Shown one piece after another: positions 21,707-33,480 of a stretch of DNA of 64,000 nt. The notes beneath the pieces are model-generated. The model ran no database searches, was not told where the DNA came from, and saw only the letters and a list, made by a program, of their open reading frames with translations. The stretch is from Pictodentalium vernedei. Its lineage: Eukaryota; Mollusca; Scaphopoda; Dentaliida; Dentaliidae. Each line of letters begins with the position of its first letter. The first letter of the stretch is position 1. Where the stretch lies: the NCBI GenBank assembly GCA_031216915.1, contig CM062290.1:257648291-257712290 (forward strand), written 5' to 3'. The position numbers and the translations under genes were made by a program.

Positions 21707-24352
21707 TTTAGCTTAACTTGACAAAGTCAAGATAAGTTATTGCCATCACGCGTGCGGAAGTCTGTCAGTCTGTGAGTCTGTTCACATTTTCCTTTAGCAC
21801 GGGCTACACCCCGCAGTTCTTGTATGATTGTCACGAAATTTCATATGCAGGTTTGGGGTCATGTCTAGATGAGAACGTCCCCTTTTGGTCGCGATCGGAC
21901 AACCGGCATGGCTGCACGAGCCCAAAACAAGAAAACCATTAGCAAAGTCTACAGGTCGTATTTGTGAAGGAATTTCATTGTAACCTGGTAGGATGCCTCT
22001 GTATAATGCCTAGAGGAGAACATCCCCTTTTGGGCATGATCTGTCAACCGTGATGGCTGCCCAAGCCCGAAACCCCAAAACTTTTAGCACAGTCTGCAGG
22101 TCATGTTTAATATGGAGGGATTTCATTGCAACTTGGTAGGATGACTCCTTATGATGTCTAGATGAGAATTTCCCCATTTGGACGTGATCTGTCAACCGTG
22201 ACGACTGCCCGAGCCCAAAACCCGAAAACCTTTAGCACAGTCTACAGGTCATATTTATTGAGGAATATCATTGTAACTTGGTGGGTTGACTTCATATAAT
22301 GTCTAGATGAGAGAGTCCCATTTTGGACTTGATTGGGCAACTGTGACGGCTACAGAGGCCCGAAGCCCGAAAACCTTTAGCACAGTCTACAGGTCATATT
22401 TATGAAGGGATTATTTCATTGTAACTTGGTAGGATGACTCCAAATAATGTCTAGATGAGAACGTCCCATTTTGATCGCGATCATTCAGCCTCGATGGCTG
22501 CCCGAGCCCAAAAACCTTTAGCATAGGCAAAAGGTCATATTTATGGAAGGATTTCATTGTAACCTGTTAGGTTGACTCCATATAATGCCTAGATGATATC
22601 CCTTTTTGGTCGTGATTGGTCCACTGTGAGGGCTACAGGTGCCCGAAGCCTGAAAATCTTGAGCACAGTCTACAGGTCATATTTATGAAGGGATTTCATT
22701 GTAACTTCGTAGGATCACTCCTGATGATGCCCAGATGAGAATGTCCCCTTTTGGTTGCGATCATTCAACCATGATGGCTGCCCGAGCCCAAAGCCCGAAC
22801 CCCCCCCCCCCCCCCTTTTGGACACCATTGGGCAACTGTGATGCTACAGGGGCCCGAAAGCCCAAAAACATTTAGCACAGTCTACAGGTCACATTTATGA
22901 AGGGATTTCATTGTAACTTGGTAGGTTTACTTCATATAATGTCTAGATGAGAACGCCCCCTTTTGGACACGATTGGGCAACTGTGACGGCTACAGGGGAC
23001 AGAAGCCAGAAAACCTTTAGAACAGTCTACAAGTCATAATTATGAAGGGATTTCATTGTAGCTTGGTAGGATGACTTCAAATAATGTCTAGATGAGAACA
23101 TCCCCTTTTGGTCACGATCATTCAGCCTTGATGGCTGCCCAAGCCCAAAGACCTTTAGCATAGTCTATAGGTCGTATTTATGGAAGGATTTCATTGTAAT
23201 TTGTTAGGTTGACTCCATATAATGCCTAGATGATGACATCCCCTTTTGGTCATGATTGGTCAACTGTGATGGCTACAGATGCCCGAAGCCCAAAAATCTT
23301 GAGCACAGTCTACAGGTCATATTTATGAAGGGATTTCATTGTAACTTCGACTCCAGATGAGAATGTTCCCTTTTGGTTGTGATCATTCAACCATGATGGC
23401 TGCCCGAGCCCGAAGCCTGAATACCTCTCGCACAGTCTATAGGTCATATTCATGAAGGGATTTCATTGTAACGTGGTAGGTTTGACTTGAAAGAAGGTCT
23501 AGATGGGAACGTCCCCTTTTGGACATGATTGGGCAACTGTGACAGCTACAGGGGTCTGAAGCCCGAAAAATTTAGAACAGTCTGCAGGTCATAATTATGA
23601 AGGGATTTAATTGTAGCTTGGTAGGATGACTCCAAATAATGTCTAGATGAGAACGTCCCCTTTTGGTCACGATCATTCAGCCTTGATGGCTGCCCGAGCC
23701 CAAAAAACTTTAGCATAGTCTATAGGTTGTAATTATGGAAGGATTTCATTGTAACTTGTTAGGTTGACTCCATATAATGCCTAGATGATGACATCCCCTT
23801 TTGGTCGTGATTGGTCAACTGTGATGGCTTCAGGGGCCCGAAGCCTGAAAACCTTGAGCACAGTCTACAGGTCATAGTTATGAAGGGATTTCATTGTAAC
23901 TTCATAGGATCACTCCAGATGATGCCCAGATGAGAATGTCCTCTTTGGATGCAATTGGGAAACTGACAGCTACATGTACATAGGTCCGAAACCCGAAAAC
24001 CTTTAGCACAGTCTACAGGCCATATTTATGAAGGGATTTCAATGTAACTTGATAGGATGACTCATTTTGGAATAATTTCACTGTAACTTAATAACTTTCA
24101 TTGATATACGTTAACTGTGAGGGCCACATACATTAACTGTGAGGTCATATTAACCCACCCTTCAACTCTTTAGTACAGTGACACCTCATATTATTTTTAT
24201 CAAAAACATAGCATACAGGGAACAGAAATGAACATATTCCCAATTGTCACAATTTTTGTCTTATTTCATAATCCTTTCATAAACATTGAACATTATCCTT
24301 TTCATCAAACATAACACACAAGTTAAGCTACAGTGTCATTGACACTTTCATT
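21707..24352 (+). mobile_element. Helitron-like element with a higher-order repeat core
   Basis: Head TTTTAGCTTAACTTGACAAA with GTCAAGATAAGTTATTGCC. Tail AAGTTAAGCTACAGTGTCAT then TGACACTTTCATTT, matching the end at 15,424. Between them lie about fifteen units of ~140-145 bp. A poly-C run (22,800-22,815) interrupts one unit. The whole element sits inside the hAT-like insertion. Confidence 0.78.
21930..24065 (+). repeat. ~140-bp units in a four-unit higher-order repeat
   Basis: Units contain CTTTAGCACAGTCTACAGGT, TTCATTGTAACTTGG and GATGAGAACGTCCCCTTTTGG. Four variants recur in fixed order: GGGCAACTGTGACGG, CATTCAGCCTTGATGG, GGTCAACTGTGATGG, CATTCAACCATGATGG. The cycle is seen from about 22,340, 22,970 and 23,527; the last is incomplete. 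Private variants agree between cycles, for example TTGAGCACAGTCTACAGG at about 22,660, 23,300 and 23,855. Confidence 0.88.
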
Positions 24353-25780
24353 TCAAACATGTAGACTGTTATTTTTTTTATTTTGATTTAAAATCACATC
24401 ATGTAGACAGCCCAGACATGAGGTAAAACAAAGTACAATGACCTTTTTGTTTGAAAAAAATATCCCACAATTCGTCACTCTAGGGTTTATTTTTCCTTTG
24501 TTCATGAATATTAATTATCTCTCTGCACTCTGATGTCAAAATACCAAAGTTTTCAACGGTGCATCTTTCCCACAATGCAACTGAGAATTTAAAAAATTAT
24601 ATATTGTTTGACAGAGCTCATTGAGTTCTGTTAAACAAGATATAATTTGTTAAATTTTGTATGCAGAATGGACAATATGGAGTCAGTGAAGATAATTCTG
24701 AAATACTACCAGAGTGATAGGAGTTAATACAGCTGTTTATGGACTGTGTGTACTTCACACCCTGCACTTTCCTCTCCATTGTTTAGTTCTTATGACCTAT
24801 TGTATTTTAAGTGTTGATAGATGTGGTCAGTCGTATGTTTGTGTTAGTAATTAATGTTCACTTAAGCGGCCAATATTAATGTCTGAATGAATTATTATTG
24901 TACAGAATTTCCTTTCCCTTTGTGTCTGTTTCTGCACTGTCTGTTTCATACCTCCAAACCTGCACCTGATGCGATGCATGGTTAGGACAGTTCTTAAAGG
25001 GTTAAGATATAAATCCTATGTTTATTTTAATTCATTACTAATTTCTGGGATAACATCTGTAAAAAAAAAATATTTGAAGTTACAAAAAAAATAGTTAAGT
25101 TTCAGATTGGTTGTCATTGTTTTAAAACTGGGATGGAAAGTGACAGGGATGTCCAACCCATGTCTTCATTGCTACTGAACATCTTGTTAATATTCATAAG
25201 TTCTAAATTCACAATGACATTGTTAATGGAAATGTTAATTAACTTGGCTTCAGGGTTTATATGTTTTTGAGAGGAATAGATCATAAAATAACATACTCAC
25301 TACAAGGGGATGACAGGTAGACAGCCAATCTGTCTATGTCATCTCCCTGCGGTATGTCCATTTGCACTATGTTTTATAACAACAATTTTGTAATCTACCC
25401 TGTTATAGATGCATGTTTATACTGCAAAACAAAGTATCTAATCTAAAAAAAAATAAATAAATAAATAAAACAAACACTCCCTATAATGATTTTGTGAGTA
25501 GTTTTATTATCCACATCGGAAAACGTGAGATTACATAAAAAAGTATTCATTCCCTGGATTAGACGCACTCCTGAAATATTCAACTTTCAGTTTCAAATTG
25601 CTGGTACGAGTATACTTATTTGTAACGTACACAGCACAACTACACTGCAAACTGTGTTTTTACTGGTCGAATGAAGATTGATTGACATAGACTTCATAAC
25701 AGGAGTTGTCATTCTGGGAGGGGTTTCAAGTAGTATTCATCTGTTTCTATGATTGACATTTCTGGAAAGACATACATGAT
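24353..25780. other. unassigned interior of the hAT-like insertion
   Basis: AT-rich DNA with no open frame of note. Near 24,605-24,650 is an inverted motif TTGTTTGACAGAGCTCATTG then AGTTCTGTTAAACAAGAT, also found twice at 59,660-59,755. A short AAAT tract lies at about 25,444-25,468. Confidence 0.5.
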
Positions 25781-25941
25781 AGAATATAATGACTGTTTTT
25801 TCCCCAAAAATATATCGACTTCATAATTTGATACAATATCATTTCTTACGAGATACTGGTACTTTTAAAACAATAACGGTATTCATCTGGTGTCATTCTC
25901 AATACTGGTTTACCGACATACCATGCAGCCCTAGCACATAT

Positions 25942-26440
25942 GTTTTTTCTGGTTCCTTGGGGAAAACATTATCTGATTCCTGTGTGAATATCTTTAATTT
26001 AACCCTCTCATGACTTCAGTGTGTTTTCCTATGATTTTATTTCATGTTGAACCCTGTCAGTGCTGTGCACATGTTTTTTCTTGTTCCTTGAAAAAAAATT
26101 GATCTGATTCCTGTATGAATATCTTTAATTTAAACCTCTTATGACTTCAGTGTGTTTTCCAAAGATTTTATTTCATGTTGAACCCTTTCAATGTTGTGCA
26201 CACGTTTTTTTCTGTTTTCTTGGAAACATTTATCTGCTTTCTGTATAGATGTCTTTAATTTAACCCTCTCAAAACTTCAATGTGGGTTTCAAAGATTTTA
26301 TTGATGCCTTGATCAAATCTTTTCAATGCTGTGCACATATATGTTTTTTTCTGGTTTCTTGGAAAGAATATCTCTGATTCTTGTATAAATATCTTTAATT
26401 TAACCCTCTTAAGACTTAAATGTGGTTTCCAAAGATTTTA
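25942..26440 (+). repeat. tandem array of ~125-bp units, right part
   Basis: About four units containing TTTAATTTAACCCTCT, GTGTTTTCC, GATTTTATTTCATGTTGAAC and GTGCACATGTTTTTTCTGG. They continue the array at 20,985-21,137 across the hAT-like insertion. Confidence 0.85.
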
Positions 26441-27430
26441 GTTCATCTGATACTGTTAATGAAAACCTATTTCTATTTCTTTAAAAATATTTTACCCTCA
26501 AAAATAAGCCTCCATAAATTCTCTTTCTGTTTTGTTTATTTTTGATGCTTTAACCATTTTCGCACAGACTTGAATTTACTTGTGGCAGTAAAATTCCGTT
26601 TCTCTAGTTTGAAATTTTTCTTATTCTTTAAAACCACTGGGCCAAATTCATTCCTTTATGGCACAGTGTGTTTTCCAAAGATTTTATTTCATGTTGAACC
26701 CTTTCAATGTTGTGCACATGTTTTTTCTGTTTTCTTGGAAACATTTATCTGCTTTCTGTATAGATGTCTTTAATTTTACCCTCTCAAAACTTCAATGTGG
26801 GTTTCAAAGATTTTATTGATGCCTTGATCAAATCTTTTCAATGCTGTGCTCATATATGTTTTTTCTGGTTTCTTGGAAAAAATATCTCTGATTCTTGTAT
26901 AAATATCTTTAATTTAACCCTCTTAAGACTTCAATGTGGTTTCCAAAGATTTTAGTTCATCTGATACTGTTAACGAAAACCTATTTCTATTTCTTTAAAA
27001 ATAGTTTACCCTCAAAAATAAGCCTCCATAAATTCTTTCTGTTTTGTTTATTTTTGATGCTTTAACCATTTTCGCACAGACTTGAATTTACTTGTGGCAG
27101 TAAAATTCCGTTTCTCTAGTTTGAAATTTTTCTTATTCTTTAAAACCACTGGGCCAAATTCATTCCTTTATGGCTTAAGACTTCAGTGTGGTTTCCAAAG
27201 ATTTTAGTTCATCTGATACTGTTAACGAAAAACCTATTTCTATTTCTTTAAAAATATTTTACCCTCAAAAATAAGCCTCCATAAATTCTCTTTCTGTTTT
27301 GTTTATTTTTGATGCCTTAACCATTTTCGCACAGACTTGAATTTACTTGTGGCAGTAAAATTCCGTTTCTCTAGTTTGAAATTTTTCTTATTCTTTAAAA
27401 CCACTGGGCCAAATTTATTCCTTTATGGCA
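26149..27430 (+). repeat. 512-bp tandem duplication plus a third partial copy
   Basis: The block beginning CAGTGTGTTTTCCAAAGATT at 26,149 recurs at about 26,661 (offset 512) with very few differences. Its second half (TTTTAGTTCATCTGATACTG onward, including TTCGCACAGACTTGAATT) is present a third time from about 27,185. High identity means a recent duplication. The open frames MNLLVAVKFRFSSLKFF at 26,570 and 27,337 are the same repeat and not genes. Confidence 0.88.
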
Positions 27431-27469
27431 CAGACCATCTTTGGAGTAAACCTTTTCTCCTTTGTTCAA

Positions 27470-29290
27470 ATGAAGATGGTGGAATTTACTCTTCTGGTGG
27501 AATTTACTCTTCTGACCCCCCCCCCCCCCTCCTCCAAATTACTATATCTCTCGGGGTGGGGTTAATGCTCCATAAGACTAAAATGCTTTTAAAATCCTCT
27601 TTTCATAAGCCACTCGCAGTAATGCTTAGATTTCTTGTTTGGAACTTACTTTAGTGATGCAGATTCCCTTTTGTTCAAAGAAACTCAGTAAGTCCAAATT
27701 TGGGCTACACTCAAAAGTTTCTATTTCAGATCTAATGGCCAGATGTGAACCAAATTTGTCATGTATATAACTGGTTCATACATATTTCATTTATGCCAGA
27801 ATTTTTTTTTTTTTTTTTTTGGGGGGGGGGGGGGGGGGGTAGAGAGAACCGCAGTAGTTGAAAACAAAACACAAATTTTGTTCAGTTGTTTTTCAGTACT
27901 TCCCAGAACAGGAAGCTTTCGTGGGACCAGCAGAAATGAATGACCAAAAAAGTTTCATTTGGTTGTGTCGTAGCAAATCAAAATATTTCTCTTGCTGCTG
28001 ATCACTTACTGACACACTCATCTCTTTTGACAACTTGAGCCAGGTGAGCATTTTAAGCTCACTTGAGCCTCTGGTTTTAAAATCTTCTCATGAACCAATG
28101 GATGTTGTGATTCCATTTTGTTATTCAGCTTTCTTTTGAGGTCTAGATCTAAGTTTGTTCAAACAAAGTTTGTGAGGCAATATTTGTAATCATCCTGGGA
28201 GGGGCAGGTTTTGTGGCCCTGCCCAAATTTTAAAATTTCAGAACCCCTGGGCTGATTTGAATGGAATTCAGTTTATAACATAAGTAGGTAACATGTATTT
28301 GAATTATGTAAAAAAATTGCTCATGACCCCATGGAGGCTCTGTAAGGTCTAAAATAGAAATAACATGATGACATCATAATGATATTAATACTGTTTACAA
28401 TAGGACATTTGGAATATCATTCAAACTATAATAGGACAGTTGGAATCTTATTATTCAAACACAACTTTGTTTAATTCAGAAAAATTGTATAGACAATATT
28501 AGCGGATGATAGATTTCTATTTTGTTTAGTTAAAATGTATTTTCACCAATGGGGATGGGGTGGATAAAAAACACCCCAAATTTAAAGAAGTCTTCTTTTC
28601 ATGAACCAGCAGATGTAGTGGTTTCATTTATTATATAGCATCCTTTAAGGTCTAGATGTAAGTTTCTTCAAACGAAGTTTGTCAGGCAATATTTCTAGTC
28701 GACCTGGGAGGGGCAAGCATTTAAACCCCGCCCAAAATTTCAGAAATCAAAACCCCTCGGGCCAATATGAATGAAATTCAGTTTGTAAACTATGGAGATA
28801 ACATGTTTTTGAAGTATGTGAAAAAAATTTGCCCATCACCAGGCAGGGACATCATAAGAACTGAAAAAAGAAAAAAAATGTAATGATAATGATTGAACCT
28901 TTCTATTCAAAGACAACTTTGTGTAATTATGACAGATAGTATTCACAATATTAGTGGATGATAACCTATTAATTTAGTTCACTTAAAGTGTCTTGGCCCT
29001 TATTAGGGTGGGTGTAGAGGAAATCTGCCCCAAACCTTTTACAAATCATCTCTCGAACCAGTGGATGCAATGCTTTGGTTACTGGTATTCGGCTTCCTTT
29101 AATAAAAGTCATTCAAATGAAATTTGTGGGTCAGTATTGGTAGTTAGCCTGGAAGGGGCAGTATTTTTGGATCTTAGGTAAAAATCGCAATGATGAAAAA
29201 GGTGCACACAAAAATGGCAGTGACGAAAATGGCAAAACTGGCAGGGTTGGATATAAAGCAGGATTCACAAAAAAGGAAGAAAAATATAAA
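27470..29290 (+). mobile_element. Helitron-like sequence with ~450-510-bp units
   Basis: Three long units are marked by CATGAACCAATGGATG (28,088), CATGAACCAGCAGATG (28,600) and TCGAACCAGTGGATGC (about 29,051). Each resembles the unique 5' block of the pearl-like elements. A tail-like GCCAGGTGAGCATTTTAAGC with TCACTTGAGCCTCTGG lies at 28,040-28,075. Poly-C (about 27,516) and a T-then-G homopolymer (about 27,801-27,839) occur. No clear 5' head is seen. Confidence 0.55.
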
Positions 29291-29304
29291 CTTTGAATGA
29301 AATT

Positions 29305-29640
29305 TATTTTCAATCAAGTTTGTTCAAATCGGGTCCCTGAGTTAATATTTGGGCTCTCTATTGGATCTCAAAGTTTAACTTGGTGCAATTTGAGGAAATT
29401 TAAAAAAAAAAATCTTACCTTCCAGATCCACCAGTCAGAATCCTTTCATATTTCGTATACAACATCTCTAGATTTGTTAGACTCAAGTTTGGTCAAATCG
29501 GGTCCCTGGGTTAATATTTGGGCTCCCTATCCCTTACTGTGGTGGGGGGGGGGGGGGGGGTGGGGAATATTACAACCTTTGGAATTTTGGCAGTGCTTGT
29601 CTACAGCTACTGGAATTGGAAGCCATCAGGAAGACCTACG
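29305..29640 (+). repeat. pearl-like core monomers
   Basis: Two monomers with TCAAGTTTGTTCAAATCGGG, TTAATATTTGGGCTC and CCAGATCCACCAGTCAGAAT. A poly-G run lies at about 29,544-29,561. They lead into the element tail that was split by the insertion at 29,649. Confidence 0.75.
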
Positions 29641-29648
29641 ATAATCAT

Positions 29649-30416
29649 TAGGGCAATCATGACTATCAATTTTCATAGTTGAATAATCACCGGCATTACT
29701 TGACGGTTAGTCGCTTAATAGTCGTTTCCTATGAATTCAACAATCTCTAATATACTTACAAAATAAATTTAAAACTGACGATGTTTGAATGTGTACCTTT
29801 CTGCATCGAGATAAAATATAAACACCGGAATATCTCCAGCAGATTCCGATTGATTGAAGAATTTAAACAAAAGAACATTTGTGCAAATGTTTCTTTTCTG
29901 TAACTAATATTTAGAAATTTTGAATATAAAACACCCTCCAACACAAGTTACAACTTAGTACTACAAGTGAAGTTACTGCTGTGGGTCTTGTGATAATTTT
30001 CTCACTTTCGCGGTTCCAATTATTCCAAAGAGGGTTGCTCGAGTGTACAAGACCGAAGATTCTATTTACTCTGCAGTGACCGCCCAAACTACAATTATTA
30101 AAAGATACACCATTTGAAAAATACTCTTTAGTACTGATCAACGGGTGCTGGTTAATACTACAGAGAACATGGATTGATCAAATGGCAAGGCTCAGTGTTT
30201 TCAAAATTACGTTGAACATTGCACAATAATGTGGAAAACAAAGGGCAAGGGATATTACAAGTAACTATGGCAAGACATTTCAAACGTTAACAATCTGTTA
30301 ATTTATCTCATTACACAGCACAATTTTAATTCAACTTGTACCACTTTAAAAATGAACGACGATTGACTAAAAATAAAAACTGTTAATCGATTAATCGAAT
30401 AATTGTGATAGTCCTA
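29649..30416. mobile_element. hAT-like MITE, 768 bp, 8-bp target duplication
   Basis: Perfect direct repeats ATAATCAT at 29,641-29,648 and 30,417-30,424. The ends begin TAGGGCAATCATGACTATC and, read inward from the right, TAGGACTATCACAATTATTC. The flanks join into a sequence matching 2,655-2,690 (GAAGACC...GATAATAATCAT...GACAC), which lacks the insertion, so the boundary is confirmed by an empty-site copy. No coding capacity. The superfamily is inferred from the duplication length and TAGGG ends. Confidence 0.85.
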
Positions 30417-30424
30417 ATAATCAT

Positions 30425-30566
30425 CTGACATGGACACCAGAGATATGAATAATTTCATGACTTCAATCCTCTGTAGTGTTGATGAACTATGACTAACTGA
30501 ATGTGACCCAAAAAACATCTTTGAACCACTTTGTCAGGTTAGCGATTAACGCCCCTTGTTTCTGTT
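30425..30566 (+). mobile_element. 3' end of the split Helitron-like element
   Basis: Matches 2,670-2,822 closely (CTTTGAACCACTTTGTCAGG) but the terminal hairpin is decayed to CGCCCCTTG. It is the right-hand remainder of the element invaded by the MITE. Confidence 0.75.
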
Positions 30567-32400
30567 GTTTTTACTACCATTTTGATACATCTTGACTACA
30601 AGGAAAGTGAGAGTTACTAACATGTTCTTATCAAAATAAATAATATTTGGCAGGAAAAATATAAGAAATATTTTCATAACCGTAATTCATTAATTCCATA
30701 TGTATGGTTCTATAATGTGATAAGAGATTGATTATGCAATGTGCTTTAGGTATCACTGAACTAAATATTTGAATTAGAAATACCTGCCTTGAAATGTTGC
30801 ACTCAGAAGTGATGCAATCTCTAAAAATAAACAAAAGCATTCTATTGACATCTTGCATTATTGATGAATATTCCAGATGAAAAAGAGGGTGATTTTATGA
30901 CTTTTGGACCTAAAAAATACAATTTACATTTGGTGTGTTTTTGTAGGGAATTCCCTGAAAAATATGTGCACATGACTGGTACTTCCCTTGCTGTCAATTT
31001 TTCTCTCTTATTTGTTGCATGACCCCCTGTTTTGGAGTCAGAAAAAGGTGTCTGAAGGGCTATACTTGACAAAGCTATTTGAATGCCAAAATTAAAGAGA
31101 TGCGATTATTTTTTTTTTTTTTTGCCTGAACATTATAATGGTCGCCTGTGGGAAAATATTCAGTTCTGTGATACCTGTGGGAAATATGTTTTTTTGCTTT
31201 CAAAGCAGATTGTTATTATTTTGGGGATTATTTCACAATTAAATGTTCATTGTGGGACTACACACCCTAGAGAACTGTTTTATTGTTTTGAAAAGTTTCA
31301 TTTTTGTCACAGTCACCGACAAAGGCTATATATTGCACAAAGTAAGGCTGTTAATGCAAGCAAATTCACATCTTGAGCAAGTTTATTCTGCAGGAGCACA
31401 CTGTAACCTCTGGAAGTTGTTAACTAACAGCTTACCTTACCCTATTAACACATTTATTTAAACCATGGTTCCCCATCATAGTACTAGGGGCAGGGTGATT
31501 CCAACATTCAAACCCCCTTCGAAAACAGTATTCAAACACACAGCCAAACAACCTATACTGCACTTCTATTCACTGATTTTCAGTGACGCATGGGAAAGGC
31601 ACGCGATCGCTCTCGCGCACCATCACTCACACAAAAATTGTCCAAGGTGCGTGAATAATCGCTCGCCTCTATTCTTGGGAGTGTTTTCATTCTTTTAAGT
31701 TGCGCCAACAGAAACATTCAATTAAGTTTTGATATTGGAAATTTTTAAGAATCACAATTTGAAGCATTTAAAGTACAATTCCAAGCAATTTCCGTTCCGT
31801 TGTTATGAACATGACATGCTTACAGTAAGAGGGTTGTACATTGACAACTCACCCAAAACTTACTCCTGCCACAAAACGAACACTCATGTTCAGATAAAAA
31901 AAACGGTGGTCATTCTGAGATCTGAGAAACGTTTTAATACTTCTGTATTTTTTTTTATCAAAGACATGCAGAATGTTACCCTGTTCCTTATTTTCCTTAT
32001 AGTCTTTACATCTGTCACTCCAATTCACCAGTGACACAAATTAATGTACCCAATTTGGAATTTAGGCATCCATTTTCCACGATTTTAATAATTTGCCATT
32101 TAAAATCCAGAACTAATTTTATTGGGTTATATATATTTTCACCATCAAAATTCCATCCGTGTTCAGTTGAATTCAAACAATCGTTTCGAAGGATGCTTGT
32201 CAATGGAAACTGCGAAATGAATCAACATCACTCTCCTCACATTTTTCACTCTCGCAAACTTTATTTGAGGTGAGTGATTTCTTATCAACCTACCTTACAA
32301 TTGTTTACTACAGGCTTGCACTACAGTGGAAGACCCTTACTCGGATAAAATACTCTCTATTTTAATCTTTCCCAAGAGATTTGGGAAAGAAAAGTGGTGT
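30567..32400. other. no recognised gene
   Basis: Several open frames of 60-100 codons occur on both strands (for example 31,083-31,376 and 31,729-32,034 on +). Their composition is not protein-like and I see no domain, no splice-consistent neighbour and no repeat match. Confidence 0.45.
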
Positions 32401-32534
32401 AAAAACACCACGAAAAAATAAGCCAAAACTGGGTCGAGCGCCATCGGCGCACACCCAGTAAGGGACGAAAAACACCACGAAAAAATAAGCCAAAACTGGG
32501 TCGAGCGCCATCGGCGCACACCCAGTAAGGGACG
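32401..32534. repeat. exact 67-bp tandem duplication
   Basis: The 67-bp unit starting AAAAACACCACGAAAAAATA is repeated without any difference at 32,401-32,467 and 32,468-32,534. It contains a small inverted motif (GCGCCATCGGCGC). It lies upstream of the DIRS-type element. Identity indicates recent duplication or an assembly artefact. Confidence 0.95.
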
Positions 32535-33165
32535 CTCTTCTCTTAGTACAATTCCACAACTTCTGTTAACCAGTGCGCAAGCAGTCATCAAACTATTCTT
32601 TTTTTTTGACCGCGAATGTGGTTGACATGTCCCCATCTTTGCATTACGATGCAGTGATAATTCAACTCGTCGATAATGGTGTTCCTGTGACTGGAATTAT
32701 GGATCTGAAGATCGTATAATAACAGGACTGTGTTTTATATATTCTCGTTAATATTTTCAACCCATTCTCATTGTATTTTATTTATATATTCCATTTTCGC
32801 GAATGTTTTTTCGACATCGTGTTAACGCGGTTTGGCAATGAAATTTTTCGGTTGATAAATTTTATTATGTTATTGGAGTTAGGTGTCAATGAGGGACTGT
32901 ATGGACAGGATTTCTTCACTGTTGAGGGCTGAATTTCTGTTTTTTAGGTCCCTGTTGGACATCTGGGTTCTGTCGTGGACCCGCCGGTTATTTTTTTCTG
33001 CCACCTTCTCTCGTAGTTGAGAGTGTTCTACTTTCTGTATCTGTTGAGTTCACCTTTTTCTTCTACTGCTCTCACCTCTGTTATTTCCAGTTCAATTCCT
33101 TTAGGGCAATTCCTTTTGCCCTCGCCTTTGGTGCATTCTCGTGGTTCTTCCTCCTCCACCTGTGG

Positions 33166-33480
33166 GAGGGGGGATGCTGTCGTTTTGGGGCCTCCCGACT
33201 CGACCACATCTGGTGTGAGTTATACCCCCTCCGTGTGGGATATGCAGCTCCTTCTGCACCAACAGGGGGTGGGGAACGCTGTCATTTCGGGGCCTCCCGA
33301 CTCGACCACGTCTGGTGAGAGTTACACCCCTCCGTGGGGATGTGCAGCTCCTCCCACACCCGCAGGGGGTGGGGAACGCTGTCGTTTTGTGGCCTCCCGA
33401 ATCGACCACATCTGATGAGAGTTATTCCCCATCCGTGGGGGATGTGCAGTTTTTTTTACCGTGGTGGATACTGTGGGAGC
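33166..33480 (+). repeat. three ~100-bp tandem units in gag
   Basis: CCTCCCGACTCGACCAC (or a close variant) recurs at 33,191, 33,293 and 33,393. Each is followed by CCGTG(T)GGGATGTGCAG-like sequence. The unit is not a multiple of three in one step, so the repeats shift frame. Confidence 0.9.

Larger units (their letters stand above)
21146..25933. mobile_element. hAT-like insertion, 4.8 kb, 8-bp target duplication
   Basis: Flanked by perfect 8-bp repeats GCACATAT at 21,138-21,145 and 25,934-25,941. The left end TAGGGTTGCACGTATTC and the right end read inward (TAGGGCTGCATGGTATG) form short inverted repeats. TAGGG/CAGGG-type ends with 8-bp duplications are typical of the hAT superfamily (known); assignment here is inference. 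It interrupts the 125-bp array: an intact unit near 26,333 has TGCTGTGCACATATATG across the same point. No transposase is visible, so it is non-autonomous or decayed, and it contains another repeat element at 21,707-24,352. Confidence 0.85.
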
